Shown: in pieces, positions 1-9,334 of the stretch
How the letters are laid out: the number at the start of each line of letters is the position of its first letter
How positions within the stretch are numbered: position 1 is the stretch's first letter
Source of the DNA: Chloroflexota bacterium
Lineage (GTDB): Bacteria > Chloroflexota > UBA11872
DNA: 64,000 nucleotides
Assembly (NCBI GenBank): GCA_022821645.1
Contig: JAJEDE010000009.1
Location: 1 to 64,000, forward strand
Reading direction: 5' to 3'
Made by a program: the position numbers and the translations under genes
Notes under the pieces: generated by a model
What the model was told of the DNA's origin: nothing
What the model saw: only the letters and a program-made list of their open reading frames with translations
Databases searched by the model: none

Positions 1-96
1 CCGGCTTCGTGGACTTCGCCCTTGGTGCTGGGAACCGATCGGGTCCCCTCCCCCTGCGGAGACATTTGAAAACCGTCTCTCGCCTGCTCTTGCGCG

Positions 97-181
97 GCCG
101 CTCTTGCTCCCTCCCCCGGGGGGTGTGGGTTGGGGTGTGGCTCTTCCGGGCAACCACCCCGGGGTTATGCAGAGGTTTCCT
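97..181 (-). repeat. Intergenic repeat, copy 1
   Basis: About 85 bases match, in inverted orientation and with scattered mismatches, a segment at 57513-57601. Shared blocks include CTCTTGCTCCCTC, GGGTTGGGGTG, CTTCCGGGCAACCAC and GGGTTATGCA. Both copies lie between genes. The rest of 1-238 holds no convincing gene; a 66-codon open frame here has no homology I recognise and overlaps the repeat. This is probably a dispersed non-autonomous element, a class common between genes in this kind of genome. Confidence 0.7.
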
Positions 182-238
182 GCGGGTGTGCAGACCGGGG
201 ACATCATGAACACCCGTTCGGAGACATGCTGAACATCG

Positions 239-1444
239 TCAGCCCAGGTACTCCAGCAGCTTGTCGGTCATCGCGTCGGCAAAGGCCTCGTCATTCACGT
301 TGAGATCCAGCTCGTAAACCGGAATGTCCTCGCGCACGTGCTGCTTGATCGCGTCGAACAGCGCCTGGTCCGCCTCCGGCCAGTGGAACTCCTCGCCCGG
401 CGCCCCCAGCAGCGACAGCCCCCTCAGCGGCAGGAAGATCGCCGTGGCCGCCGAGGCGGCGTTGGCCTTCTCTGCCAGGATGCGGCCCAGTTCCGCGTTC
501 TCGTCCGGGTCCGTGCGCATCAGGCTCACGTTGGGATTCCAGTAGTGGAAGCGGCGGCCCTCGAACTTGTCGGGAATCGTCGCCGGCGCCTGGAAATTCA
601 CCATGTCCAGGCAGCCAGGCGCGATCACCTGCGGGACCCCCTGCGCCGCCGCCGCGTCCATCCGCGTGGGACCCGCCGCCATCACGCCGCCCACCAGTTC
701 GTCCGCCCACTCCGTGGTCGTCACGTCCAGCACGCCGCTCGTAAATCCGCCCGCAATCACGTCTTCCATCGTGCGGCCGCCCGTGCCCGTGGCGTGAAAC
801 ACCAGCACCTCGTAGCCCAGCGCGTCCAGCCGCTCGCGGCAGCGCTCCACCGCCGGCGTCGTATTGCCGAACATCGAGGCCGCGATCAGCGGCTTGTCCT
901 CGATCTCCGGGGCGGCTGTTGCCACCATGCCCGTCACCGCGCCCACCGCGTTCGCGTAGATACGCGCGCTGATCCGGTTCACCCCCGCCACGTCCACGAT
1001 CGAGGGCACCATCACCACGTCCTTGGTATCCACGTAGCCGCTCGTGTCGCCGGAAGCAACGGTGCTCACCATCACCTTCGGCACCCCCACCGGCAGCGCC
1101 CGCATCGCCGCCGTGCCCACTGCCGTGCCCGCGCTGCCGCCCATGCTCAGCACCCCGTCGATCCGCCCTTCGGCATGCAGCCGGCGCATAATCTCGGCCC
1201 CGCCGGCGGCCATTACGCCAATCGCCGTGCCCCGGTCGCCCTGCGCCCGCAACGCCGCCAGGCTGGTCCCGCCCGCCTCCGCGACCTCCGCGGCGGAGAT
1301 GTCCGGCTCGAATCCGGGTTCGCCGATCACCCCGCTATCGATCACCAGCGCCCGGTGACCCCGACGCTCGATCTCGCCGCGCACGAAGGCGAACTCGTCG
1401 CCCTTCGTATCCAGCGCGCCGATCACCGCAATCGTTTTGGACAT
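239..1444 (-). CDS. UPF0261 (Tm-1-like ATP-binding domain) protein
   Basis: A 401-residue protein with the N-terminus typical of UPF0261: a beta strand plus 'GALDTKGDEFAFV' at about residues 9-21, then 'GGSAGTAVGTAAMRALPVGVPKVMVST' type glycine-rich segments near residue 100-130. The family is related to the N-terminal domain of tomato Tm-1, which binds ATP, and bacterial members often sit beside catabolic or TIM-barrel genes. The bacterial reaction is not established. The ATG start matches the family's usual beginning. The gene stands alone at the left of the window, 90 bases from the end of the glycan operon that runs in the same direction. Cytosolic, no membrane segment. Confidence 0.9.
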   Translation of the reverse strand: MSKTIAVIGALDTKGDEFAFVRGEIERRGHRALVIDSGVIGEPGFEPDISAAEVAEAGGTSLAALRAQGDRGTAIGVMAAGGAEIMRRLHAEGRIDGVLSMGGSAGTAVGTAAMRALPVGVPKVMVSTVASGDTSGYVDTKDVVMVPSIVDVAGVNRISARIYANAVGAVTGMVATAAPEIEDKPLIAASMFGNTTPAVERCRERLDALGYEVLVFHATGTGGRTMEDVIAGGFTSGVLDVTTTEWADELVGGVMAAGPTRMDAAAAQGVPQVIAPGCLDMVNFQAPATIPDKFEGRRFHYWNPNVSLMRTDPDENAELGRILAEKANAASAATAIFLPLRGLSLLGAPGEEFHWPEADQALFDAIKQHVREDIPVYELDLNVNDEAFADAMTDKLLEYLG

Positions 1445-1534
1445 TCCGTCACTCCTCCGCGCGCCTGCACCCGGGCGCGCCGCCGCCGGATACCCCGCTA
1501 CCTTAGCCCGCCCACGACTAAATGGCCGAAAATC

Positions 1535-2152
1535 TCAGGGACCCGACAGCAGATCGTCCGTGACGAGCCGCGCCGCGTTCAGCGCCAGCGCCGTCAACAC
1601 ATCGTGCCGCACGGGCCAGTCCGGCGGCAGCCCGGCGAAAAGGGCGTAGGTGCCCGGCCCGACCGGCTGCACCACCAGCGCTTGGCCCAGCGCGACCGCC
1701 TGGACCGCCCGCCAAGCGTCGCCGTCAAGCCGGTAGATGCCTGCGGATGCGGTGCCCGGCTGGCTGATCGTAAGTCGAGCCGTCGGCGACAGGCCGATGT
1801 CCCGCCCGCCGGCGTCGCGCGCCGTGATCGTGATCGCCGGCGAGACGCGCACCAGGTTCGGCCCGGCCCTGGGCAGCGCCACGTACGTGGGTTGGGCCAG
1901 CAGCGTCAGGTCCGCGCCATCGGCCAGGGCGCGCCGGTCCTCCTCAAGCGTTGCGCTGGAGAGTCGCAGCGTCAGCCGCGTCGCGACCGCTGCCTCGCCG
2001 GGAGCCGGCGATGCCGGCGCCTCGGTTTCGCGTAGCCGCACGTCCGGCGCCGTCTGCGCCCTTGCCGGCGGAGGCGCCGATGGCCAGAGCGCCGCAGCCA
2101 CCAGAAGCACGACCAGCGAGGCGGCCATCCCGGCCGTAAGCCAGCGGTTCAC
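1535..2152 (-). CDS. Membrane-anchored hypothetical protein, last gene of glycan operon
   Basis: I do not recognise the family. From a GTG that forms a GTGA overlap with the stop of the upstream DUF2723 gene, the product is 205 residues: a single hydrophobic segment at about residues 8-25, an Ala/Pro-rich linker, then a beta-strand-rich extracytoplasmic domain. A longer frame upstream is open but reads through the DUF2723 gene, so the GTG start is preferred. It is probably exported and anchored at the membrane as part of the seven-gene glycan operon that begins at 9929. Function unknown; a carbohydrate- or cell-wall-facing role is only inferred from position. Confidence 0.65.
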   Translation of the reverse strand: MNRWLTAGMAASLVVLLVAAALWPSAPPPARAQTAPDVRLRETEAPASPAPGEAAVATRLTLRLSSATLEEDRRALADGADLTLLAQPTYVALPRAGPNLVRVSPAITITARDAGGRDIGLSPTARLTISQPGTASAGIYRLDGDAWRAVQAVALGQALVVQPVGPGTYALFAGLPPDWPVRHDVLTALALNAARLVTDDLLSGP

Positions 2153-3690
2153 GGCTCGTAAAGCGTCCGGACGGTCGCCAGCACGTCGGCCGACCTGTCG
2201 CCGTGCACCTCGATGTCCACGGCCCAGAGCGGCCGGCTTGATGGCCAGGTACCGGAGGCCAGCAGATCCTCGGGCGGTGCTGCCGTTGGCAGCCCCGAGC
2301 GCCGACCAAGCGAGTCCCGGTACCAGGCGAACCGCCACAGTCTCATGTCGACGATCGTCGCGTCAGACCGCCCGTCCGGCGCATGACGCTCGTACCACAG
2401 CGGAAACGTCGCACGGTCGTCCTGGGTAAGGATCACGGTGCCGGGGTCGGCCTGCGCGATCGCCGCAAAAGCGAAGGCCGCGGCGTGCGTGGCATCGCGC
2501 ATGGAAACTTCAGGGGCGACGTCCGTGCCGCGGATGACCGCCGTGGCGATCAGCAGCGCCGGGAGGGTCGCCGTGAACAGTCGGCGTGCGCGACCGCTCG
2601 GCGTCGACGCCCATCGTTCGACTTCGCCGACACCGACCGCCGACCACAACGCGAACACCGCCAGGGCGGGCAGGATGAAAACTTCGTCGTCGCGCGAGTT
2701 GTAGAGGGTGCTGACAACCAGAGCGCTCATCGCGATCCATCCCGTCGCCAGCGCGGCCCGTCCGTGCCGTCGGGTCAGGGAGGCGCCGCCAACCGCCAGC
2801 AGTGGCAGCAGAAGCCACGTCAGCTGGCGCACCGGTTCGCCAAGCAACCAGGCCGCCTTGCCTGCGATGGCGCCCGGGTCGCTGCCGCCCAGGCGGGAAC
2901 GGTAGATCTCGCCGCTGACCACCGACCGGAACCGCTCCAGGTTCGACGGGTCGCCCCAGTTGATCAGTGGATCCAGCGACGCCGCGATCGGCAGGTAGGC
3001 AAACACCGAGCAGCCCGCGACAAGCCCCGCGCCCGCCAGCGCCGCCCGCCGACCGGACGTTCGGGAGCGCCAGCGCCCTTGCAGAAGGATCGCCGCCAGC
3101 GCCGGGGCGGCCAGGGCCACCGTGAGATGAGCGCCTATGCCCAGGCCCAGCAACATCCCGGACACCAACGGCCACCGCCTCGTGTCGCGTGCAGAGCGGG
3201 CGGTGGCTCGCGCGCGAGCCGCTGCGTAAACCGCGCTCCACAGCAGCAGGCTGGCGAGCGCGTAGACTTCGGTGACGATCGCGTTTGCCCAGACCAGCGG
3301 CGCCAATCCGTAGATGATCAGCACGGCCGCCGCCGAAGCCGCCGCAGGCAGGGGCATCGGCAATCCCGGCCATGGCCGCAGCCTGGCGGCCAGCAGCCCC
3401 AGCGGAACCAGCGACCCGGCCGCCGCCAGCGCGGTCAGCACGTTCAGTCGCAGCGCCAGGTCGCCCAGTGGAATCGCCCGCACCGCCAGGCCCAGCAGCA
3501 TCACGGTCGGATAGCCGGTGGGATGCGGCACGCCGCCCACCGCTGCCGCCGCGGCAAGATCTCCGCTGTCGATGCCCGCGCCCGCCCACACCACCCCCGG
3601 CGCCAACGTCAGCAGATAGGCCGCCAATACGCCCATGGCGGCGCACAGGCCAATGGCGGCGCCCGCGAAGCGGCTGGGTATGCGCGGCAA
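2149..3690 (-). CDS. DUF2723 (TMEM260-like) multi-membrane protein
   Basis: A 513-residue polytopic membrane protein. After a first membrane helix (about 10-32) it has the family hallmark: acidic residues D41 and D44 followed by GVPHPTGYP at 53-61, as in DUF2723 proteins, which resemble lipid-linked-sugar glycosyltransferases of the GT-C fold; the eukaryotic relative TMEM260 is an O-mannosyltransferase. About ten further hydrophobic segments follow, then a C-terminal soluble part. It lies 8 bases after the putative glycoside hydrolase and overlaps the next gene by GTGA. Likely role: transfer of a sugar from a lipid carrier to surface proteins or glycans; the substrate is unknown. Confidence 0.85.
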   Translation of the reverse strand: MPRIPSRFAGAAIGLCAAMGVLAAYLLTLAPGVVWAGAGIDSGDLAAAAAVGGVPHPTGYPTVMLLGLAVRAIPLGDLALRLNVLTALAAAGSLVPLGLLAARLRPWPGLPMPLPAAASAAAVLIIYGLAPLVWANAIVTEVYALASLLLWSAVYAAARARATARSARDTRRWPLVSGMLLGLGIGAHLTVALAAPALAAILLQGRWRSRTSGRRAALAGAGLVAGCSVFAYLPIAASLDPLINWGDPSNLERFRSVVSGEIYRSRLGGSDPGAIAGKAAWLLGEPVRQLTWLLLPLLAVGGASLTRRHGRAALATGWIAMSALVVSTLYNSRDDEVFILPALAVFALWSAVGVGEVERWASTPSGRARRLFTATLPALLIATAVIRGTDVAPEVSMRDATHAAAFAFAAIAQADPGTVILTQDDRATFPLWYERHAPDGRSDATIVDMRLWRFAWYRDSLGRRSGLPTAAPPEDLLASGTWPSSRPLWAVDIEVHGDRSADVLATVRTLYEP

Positions 3691-3698
3691 TGTCGGGC

Positions 3699-5432
3699 CT
3701 ACGTCAACGCCCGTCGGCGGAAAATCCGGCCCAAGCGGGTCAGGTCCGAGCGGGCGTCCGGCGCCTCAAGCAACGAGATCCCGGCAAAGCTGGAAAAGAT
3801 TGGGTCGGGAATCCCGTGATCCGCAAAGACGAACCAGCGCTCCACGCCCAGGTGCCGGCCGCGCGTTTCCAGCCAGTCGAGCGCCTCGCCCAGGAAAGCC
3901 TCGATCAGGTCGGCGCGAAAACGGCCGGCGGGAGCGACGAGTCGCTCGCCCTCCGCCCCCGTCTCGATACGCCAATCGTCAAAGCCCCAGATGATGGCGA
4001 ACTCCGTCAACCAGATGGGGCGGCCCCGGTACGCGGGAATCGAGTCCAGGTATGACCGCAGGCCCTCCAATTGCGCCTGCATCACCGACACGTCCGTCAT
4101 CGGCGGATCGATCCAGTCGATCTCGTAGGCATGAATGCCCCAGATATCGATTGGGGGCTCCGTGCCTCGCAGGTCGCGGTAGGCCGCGCGAAACGCGTCA
4201 ATCCACTCGCGACCCGTCAGGTCGTCGCCGGCGCAGCCGCGGCAGCGGAAGTCGAAATTCAGCGTATTGGGCGCCACGATGCGCGCGGATGGGTCGCCCG
4301 ATCGAATCGCCCTAACCACCCGGTCAAAAAAAGCCGCGTAGGCCCGTGGACTCAGGTTGTCCTGAAGACCCGTGTTCGGCTCATTGCCAATCGCCCAGGC
4401 CGCCCCCGGATGCCGCGCCGCCTGCGCTCGAAGCTCGGCGGCCATGGGTTCGTTGGCCGGACGCACCACGGCCACTTTCTCGGTCCCGTGCGGTGCGTCG
4501 TCCAGGTTTGCGGTGTAATCCAGGTAGCTGCGAGCGCCGGTTCTCGACAGCACGCTCCGCAGCCCCCCGGCGACATGCCTGTGCAGGGCAATCACGCCGT
4601 AGCGCGAGTCGCCGGTGGGCGGCCCGACCGTTGATTCGGTGGCGGGACGGAAAGCCTGCGTGAGATCGGTGCCTGGGATTGCGGCGGGGCGCCGGGCATC
4701 CAGCGGCCGGCCCGGTGCGTACTGTCGCAGCAACGGGTTGGTGGCCGCGTCCGCGGCCAGGCTGGCGCTCAGCCCGTCGCCTGTAATCAGCGACTTCAGG
4801 TGGTCGCCCAGCAACAGTCCGCCAGTGGCGCCAGAGGACGCATCAAAGTGCATCACGCCCCGCTGGAACCGCTGATAGATGAAGCTGGAATTGGCCGGGT
4901 CGGGACGTGGGCGACTGAGCGGCAGTCCCCATATCTCCAGCGCCGCGAGTTCCCGCAGGCGCCCTGGAGTCTCCGCCGGCGCGGCCGCCAGGAACTCGCG
5001 CAGGAAGCCCACGTCATGGTCCCGCCAGCGATCCGGGACGCGCTCGCGAATGAACGCCCGCACGGCCCCCGGGTATCCCTGCGAACCAACCGTCGGCGCG
5101 TCCGCGATCAGGTCACGGTCCACCGCTGGAATGGTCAGGCCGCCAAACCTGCGATAGTCCATGTAGGGCGCCTGCAGGATGTTCAGGCCGCGCGGCGAGC
5201 CGTCGGACCCGATCTGGACGACTTGTCGCTGAAAGAACTGAACCTCGAACCCGTAGAGCGTGAAGACATTGCTGATCGGGAACCCGATGGTTTCCACGCC
5301 CCCGCGTGACTCAAAGTAGCCGCGAATCTCGGCGTTCCAGACGCCGAAGCCCGTCTCAGAGAAGTACAGCGGAGCCGACCCGTCTGCGCGGGCAGAGTTT
5401 GCAGGCCCAGCGACGATTAGCGCAGTCGCCAC
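3699..5432 (-). CDS. Secreted surface-domain protein with glycoside-hydrolase-like domain
   Basis: Residues numbered from GTG 5432. About 22-60 hold the repeated surface motif 'GYFESRGGVETIGFPISN'; about 188-218 hold 'FQRGVMHFDASSG...GLLLGDHLKSLITG', a pattern I know from Chloroflexota surface proteins. Residues about 275-570 resemble a TIM-barrel glycoside hydrolase: E351 in AIGNEPN would be the acid/base and E477 in WLTEFAI the nucleophile. The exact GH family is not clear. The start is doubtful: the frame stays open upstream and encodes RRRRWQAWLTLIV, which would complete a signal peptide, but no ATG, GTG or TTG is available there. Probably exported and acting on the glycan made by this operon. 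Confidence 0.75.
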   Translation of the reverse strand: MATALIVAGPANSARADGSAPLYFSETGFGVWNAEIRGYFESRGGVETIGFPISNVFTLYGFEVQFFQRQVVQIGSDGSPRGLNILQAPYMDYRRFGGLTIPAVDRDLIADAPTVGSQGYPGAVRAFIRERVPDRWRDHDVGFLREFLAAAPAETPGRLRELAALEIWGLPLSRPRPDPANSSFIYQRFQRGVMHFDASSGATGGLLLGDHLKSLITGDGLSASLAADAATNPLLRQYAPGRPLDARRPAAIPGTDLTQAFRPATESTVGPPTGDSRYGVIALHRHVAGGLRSVLSRTGARSYLDYTANLDDAPHGTEKVAVVRPANEPMAAELRAQAARHPGAAWAIGNEPNTGLQDNLSPRAYAAFFDRVVRAIRSGDPSARIVAPNTLNFDFRCRGCAGDDLTGREWIDAFRAAYRDLRGTEPPIDIWGIHAYEIDWIDPPMTDVSVMQAQLEGLRSYLDSIPAYRGRPIWLTEFAIIWGFDDWRIETGAEGERLVAPAGRFRADLIEAFLGEALDWLETRGRHLGVERWFVFADHGIPDPIFSSFAGISLLEAPDARSDLTRLGRIFRRRALT

Positions 5433-5506
5433 GATTAAGGTCAGCCATGCCTGCCACCGCCGCCGCCTTGCGTGGCGGCCACAAAGAGGAGCCGGACGTC
5501 TGCCGG

Positions 5507-6676
5507 CTATGTCGACCCAGCGCTAGCCTGGCGATTGGCCGCCAGCATGGCGATGAACTCGCGGCCGATCGGTCGGATCGTGACTTCGCCGGTGGCGTCG
5601 TTCATCCGGAGCTTCAGGTATTGGAAGTACTGGTCGGTGAAGCCGGGCGCCGCCGCCAGCGATTCCGTGATTGGGTAGCCCAGCACGTCGGCTCCGCCCA
5701 GTGCGAGAAACCTGCTGAGAAACGGGCCGCTTACGTTGTGGCCGGTCTGCGGGAAATAACGTCCCTGGCCTGAGTTCGCCACCGGAGGATCAGGGCCGAC
5801 GTAGGCTCCGTTCTCTCCGCGAATCCAGTGCGTGGCGAGCACAGGCTGAATCTCGTAGCCGGTCCCGGCCAGTTCTGGGTGATATCCCAGCACGCCATTG
5901 GCGCAGATTTGCATGTACAAGCCGGAGCCGGCTGGCGCCTCAATGATTGTTCCGGTCGGACTTACCGAGGCGTAGAATCCCTCGGTAAGGCACGGCCCCC
6001 AGGTGGCCGTGCCACCGGTCGACGCGTAGAAGTCGGCAAGCTCGGGAACCACGGGTATGGTGTGCGTTCCCAAGACGAATGCGCCGGGCTCGGTAAACAC
6101 GAACTCCACGCACGCTTGGCGGCGGCTAATTTCAGCCTTGACCAGGCGACCGGGGTATACCACCAGCGAGTCCAGCTCTATCCCGGGCGGCTGCATCGCA
6201 AGCGGCACGCAGAGTCTCGCGAGTTGCGCGCGTGTGAGCGACCGCGGCAACGTGCCACGGCCGGTGGCGCCGACGTCGACTTCAATGCCGAACAGCGGCT
6301 GTCCACCCTGCGTCATCTCGATGAACTGATCGGCGGCCGAGGGAGTCGACCGTGGCAGGCGCCGGAGGCTCGGCGTCGACTCCAGCGTCGAGACGTCAAA
6401 GACCCGTGCCGCGGTTCTCGAGCGGTCGGGATGCTCCGCGTTGCCCGCGAACGGTCCGACGGATACCACGATGTGGCTGGGAGGCGGCGCCGGTGACGGG
6501 GCTGGTGGGGTCAGAGCGGGCCCGGTTTGACCGATTGCCGCTTCGGGCCGGGAGGTGAGGAGCATCGCCGCGACGCCCAGCGCTATCGCAATTGCGATCC
6601 ATCCGGTAAGCGTGGGGATGTCACGCAACACAATCTCTGCCCGCCGCGAGTCGTCACTCGCTGCGCTACGGCGCAT
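5507..6676 (-). CDS. Membrane-anchored protein with LGFP-like surface domains
   Basis: A 389-residue protein from ATG 6676, which overlaps the upstream lipoprotein gene by 11 bases; a longer frame to 6754 exists but lies inside that gene. One hydrophobic segment near residues 22-42 is followed by a Pro/Ala linker and an extracytoplasmic part. Its C-terminal third has the motif 'GHNVSGPFLSRFLALGG' then 'VLGYPITES', ending in a Phe/Tyr-rich strand, and an earlier weaker copy 'FYASTGGTATWGPCLTEGF'. The same domain type is in the neighbouring hydrolase, so both may bind the same surface polymer. No catalytic motif seen. Family name not certain. Confidence 0.7.
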   Translation of the reverse strand: MRRSAASDDSRRAEIVLRDIPTLTGWIAIAIALGVAAMLLTSRPEAAIGQTGPALTPPAPSPAPPPSHIVVSVGPFAGNAEHPDRSRTAARVFDVSTLESTPSLRRLPRSTPSAADQFIEMTQGGQPLFGIEVDVGATGRGTLPRSLTRAQLARLCVPLAMQPPGIELDSLVVYPGRLVKAEISRRQACVEFVFTEPGAFVLGTHTIPVVPELADFYASTGGTATWGPCLTEGFYASVSPTGTIIEAPAGSGLYMQICANGVLGYHPELAGTGYEIQPVLATHWIRGENGAYVGPDPPVANSGQGRYFPQTGHNVSGPFLSRFLALGGADVLGYPITESLAAAPGFTDQYFQYLKLRMNDATGEVTIRPIGREFIAMLAANRQASAGST

Positions 6677-7505
6677 GTGACGCCGCTTGTCTCGATCCGG
6701 ATTGAACGAGCCGCCGGACCAGGGATTGCCCCCAGCCGTGGTGGACTTGACCACTCCACACTAGGGCTACGGTGAGTACAGTCCGGTCACCAACAATGGT
6801 CCATTGCTCGACGACGGTCTTGGTGCTGCTTCCGTCGAGGGCAACGAACCAGCCGGCATGCCTGGAATGGGTCGCGGAGACACCGGGTGCAAGATCGTGA
6901 CTGGAGGGACGAGATCCATTCAGCGCCGCTTTCAGACCGAGCGGGAGCGCCGTGCCACCAGTCGCTGGAAGGCGCCGTCTCGCGGCAGCGCTGATCTCCG
7001 CACCGAAGCGGGCTGCGGACTCGGCGGTTGGATGGACGGTTCGTCGCGCGACCGCGGCAAGCGGCCCGTCGCGTTCAATTCGCTCGTCGCGCAACTTGGC
7101 CCGTTCGCTGAAGCCGAAGGCAACCAGGTCAGTATTGGTTGGTCCTTCGCGGCGCTTGCCAAGCATCTGCTTGGACGAATCGACAATCAGCTCGAAGTAG
7201 TTCGGGCCCAAGTCTGCGGCGACAGGAAGTCGCAACGAGACTGCGAATGTCGCGTCGGGCGGGGACATCCGATCGTCTGCCGTAGCCGATGGCTCGCTTC
7301 GTGCTGCGCGAACCGGGGCCGAAGGAGGCACAGGTTCTATAGGGCGCTCGGTGAGGCCGCGCCGGGAAGCCGCCTTGGTGGTCTCCAGAGTCGCAGCTCT
7401 CGTCGGGATGCGTTGCGGTTCGGGCGCTGTTGGAGTGCACGCCGTCAGCAGCGCAAATGCGCCCACGGCGACGAGGACGCGGTGGAGGAGCATCCATTGC
7501 GTCAC
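6666..7505 (-). CDS. Putative lipoprotein of glycan operon
   Basis: A 279-residue product with a short signal peptide and lipobox (LLTAC, Cys about residue 23), so it is probably acylated and held on the outer face of the membrane. A low-complexity Pro/Ala/Arg linker follows, then a domain of about 180 residues I do not recognise, containing 'NYFELIVDSSKQMLG'. The GTG start overlaps the stop of the DUF4012 gene as GTGA; an ATG four codons in (7493) is the alternative. The 3' end overlaps the next gene by 11 bases. Function unknown; co-transcription with polysaccharide genes suggests a cell-envelope role. Confidence 0.7.
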   Translation of the reverse strand: MTQWMLLHRVLVAVGAFALLTACTPTAPEPQRIPTRAATLETTKAASRRGLTERPIEPVPPSAPVRAARSEPSATADDRMSPPDATFAVSLRLPVAADLGPNYFELIVDSSKQMLGKRREGPTNTDLVAFGFSERAKLRDERIERDGPLAAVARRTVHPTAESAARFGAEISAAARRRLPATGGTALPLGLKAALNGSRPSSHDLAPGVSATHSRHAGWFVALDGSSTKTVVEQWTIVGDRTVLTVALVWSGQVHHGWGQSLVRRLVQSGSRQAASHAP

Positions 7506-9334
7506 TGGTAGGGGCTTTTGAGTGTGAGGTCGGTTGCCAAGCGTCCGTCGAAGGCCAGCCGCTGCGGAATCTCGATCACGAGTCGGTGCCCATCAGTTCC
7601 GGGCTGTTTAAGCACCTGTAGCGCGTAGCCGCTGGCGCTCCATCGGGCCGGTAGGCGCGGGGGTAGCCAGTACTGGATCTCGACGCGCTGTTCTGCGCCG
7701 GCAGGAAGCTCCAGAAAACCGGCAAATTCGGTTAACCCAGCAACTTGGCGTGCCGGCTGTGCACCGATGAGCCCGGTTATCGATGTGAGCCGGCTCCCGG
7801 CGGGAACATAGACCCGCACGTAGTCCGCCAGGCGGCCATTGGGGTCGGCGTGCGAATTGTTGTTGACGTAGTCGATCGTCAGCGTCGCGCGACCGGTGAT
7901 GGGTTCCGGTCGGTAATTGATGGTCTGGTCGATCGATCGGAACGGCGCACCGTGGTCCACCTGCGCGTCTACGATGTACAGCAAGTCGTCAGGCGTCGGT
8001 GGCACGCGTCCACCGGCGCCAACGCGCTCCGCCAGGTGTTGCAGGTCCACGTTCTGAAATGCGGCCAACAGGTGCTTCTCGGTCACCATCGCCTGAACGG
8101 CGCCCATGACGGATCCAGGATCGGCGCGCAGTCGTTCGGTGGTTGCCTGCAGCAGAGCCGCCGTCAAGTCGGCATAAAACGGCCGGGCGCTGAACCAGGC
8201 GCGGCGGTCGCCGGTCGAGTGGGCGAAGTGCTCCAGCACGGTGTACGCGTTGGCCGTGGTCACCCGCACCTCGTGGCCCGGAACGTTCACGGGACCAATG
8301 GCGGCCAACAGGATGCCGAGCGCCTGCTGGTCGAAGGCGAGCACCCCGTCGACCGGCTCGACGCCGTTCAGCGCCAGGAACCGATGGATCTCGTCGGCCG
8401 ACGTGCGAAAGTCCGGGTGCCAGTTTGCGTCGCGCAGGTTCCAGTCGCGCATGTCCTGGTAGCCGCGGAATGCTGGCGGCGCCGGAACTCGCGGCCGGGT
8501 CGGGTCCTCCACCAGGTAGCTGCGCAGATACGTCAGGTCGCGCGGTTCGCCGTCGGCGAGCGTTACGAACGCCACGTTGCCGATGAAGCCGCCGGTTGGC
8601 CGCAGTTCGTCGCTCTTTTGCGCCAGCAACAAGTAGCGCTGCGGAACGGGCGACCCGAGAGCCTGCGGCGCCAGCAACGCGGCGTGCAATACCGTGCGCA
8701 AAGTCGTTGCCGTGTTCCGCAGATCTTCCGCCTGCCTGCTGTCCAGCACATTGCCGCCGGCGTTCGGCGCTCGGTCCAACCGCCGGATGGCCTCGTCGAT
8801 GGCGGTCAGCTGTTCGCGAATGGACTCGCGCTCCGCGGTCAGGAAGTCGAGCAGCGCGGGCAAGGGCTCGTCGGCGTCTGCGCGTGGAGCCATCAGCTCG
8901 TCCAGCAGACGAGCTGTCATTTCCAACGTTGCCGAGGCTGTCAGTGTGAGGCTGTGGTGGATCTGCACAAGCGTTCGCGCATCTTCGTTCCAGCGACGCA
9001 GGGGCGGAACTACCGACGCTGCCGTCAGGACAGGGCCGTAGCGATCCATTCCATGCCGGACCCTGGCCAGGCGCGCGGCCGTGGCTTTGAGTGCGTCGCT
9101 GCTGGTTCGAAGATGGGCGGCGTCGGCGTCGGCGCCGAAGACCTGCCGGCGAATCCTTGCGGTGGTTTCGATGGCGTCTCGCGCATCCAGGGCCAAAGTG
9201 GCCAGGTCAAACGTGCCCAGGCCAAGCAAAACAAGCGCCGCGGCCAGCAGCGCCGCCACGCTGAAGCGTCGCACCTGCCATCGGGTGCCGATTGCCCTCT
9301 GAGGCTCGATCCCGGAGGGTCTACGCGGCGCCAC
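7502..9334 (-). CDS. DUF4012 domain-containing membrane protein
   Basis: A 610-residue protein from GTG 9334, which overlaps the end of the sugar-transferase gene by 14 bases; a longer frame upstream is only a shadow of that gene. One membrane helix lies at about residues 20-45, followed by an alpha-helical region and a DUF4012 domain recognised by 'LLLAQKSDELRPTGGFIGN' and 'GVLAFDQQALGILLAAIGPV'. DUF4012 proteins occur beside sugar transferases and polysaccharide genes in Gram-positive and Chloroflexota genomes, and share features with LytR-CpsA-Psr-like partners, but no reaction is proven. Probably extracytoplasmic and part of glycan assembly or attachment. Confidence 0.88.
   Translation of the reverse strand: MAPRRPSGIEPQRAIGTRWQVRRFSVAALLAAALVLLGLGTFDLATLALDARDAIETTARIRRQVFGADADAAHLRTSSDALKATAARLARVRHGMDRYGPVLTAASVVPPLRRWNEDARTLVQIHHSLTLTASATLEMTARLLDELMAPRADADEPLPALLDFLTAERESIREQLTAIDEAIRRLDRAPNAGGNVLDSRQAEDLRNTATTLRTVLHAALLAPQALGSPVPQRYLLLAQKSDELRPTGGFIGNVAFVTLADGEPRDLTYLRSYLVEDPTRPRVPAPPAFRGYQDMRDWNLRDANWHPDFRTSADEIHRFLALNGVEPVDGVLAFDQQALGILLAAIGPVNVPGHEVRVTTANAYTVLEHFAHSTGDRRAWFSARPFYADLTAALLQATTERLRADPGSVMGAVQAMVTEKHLLAAFQNVDLQHLAERVGAGGRVPPTPDDLLYIVDAQVDHGAPFRSIDQTINYRPEPITGRATLTIDYVNNNSHADPNGRLADYVRVYVPAGSRLTSITGLIGAQPARQVAGLTEFAGFLELPAGAEQRVEIQYWLPPRLPARWSASGYALQVLKQPGTDGHRLVIEIPQRLAFDGRLATDLTLKSPYQ

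Noticed and set aside
9-209. 66-codon frame at the left end
   Set aside because: It covers the intergenic repeat and has no recognisable protein feature.
338-2035. Long plus-strand frame rich in Arg and His
   Set aside because: Antisense shadow of the UPF0261 gene and its neighbour; high GC gives long spurious frames and no domain is recognisable.
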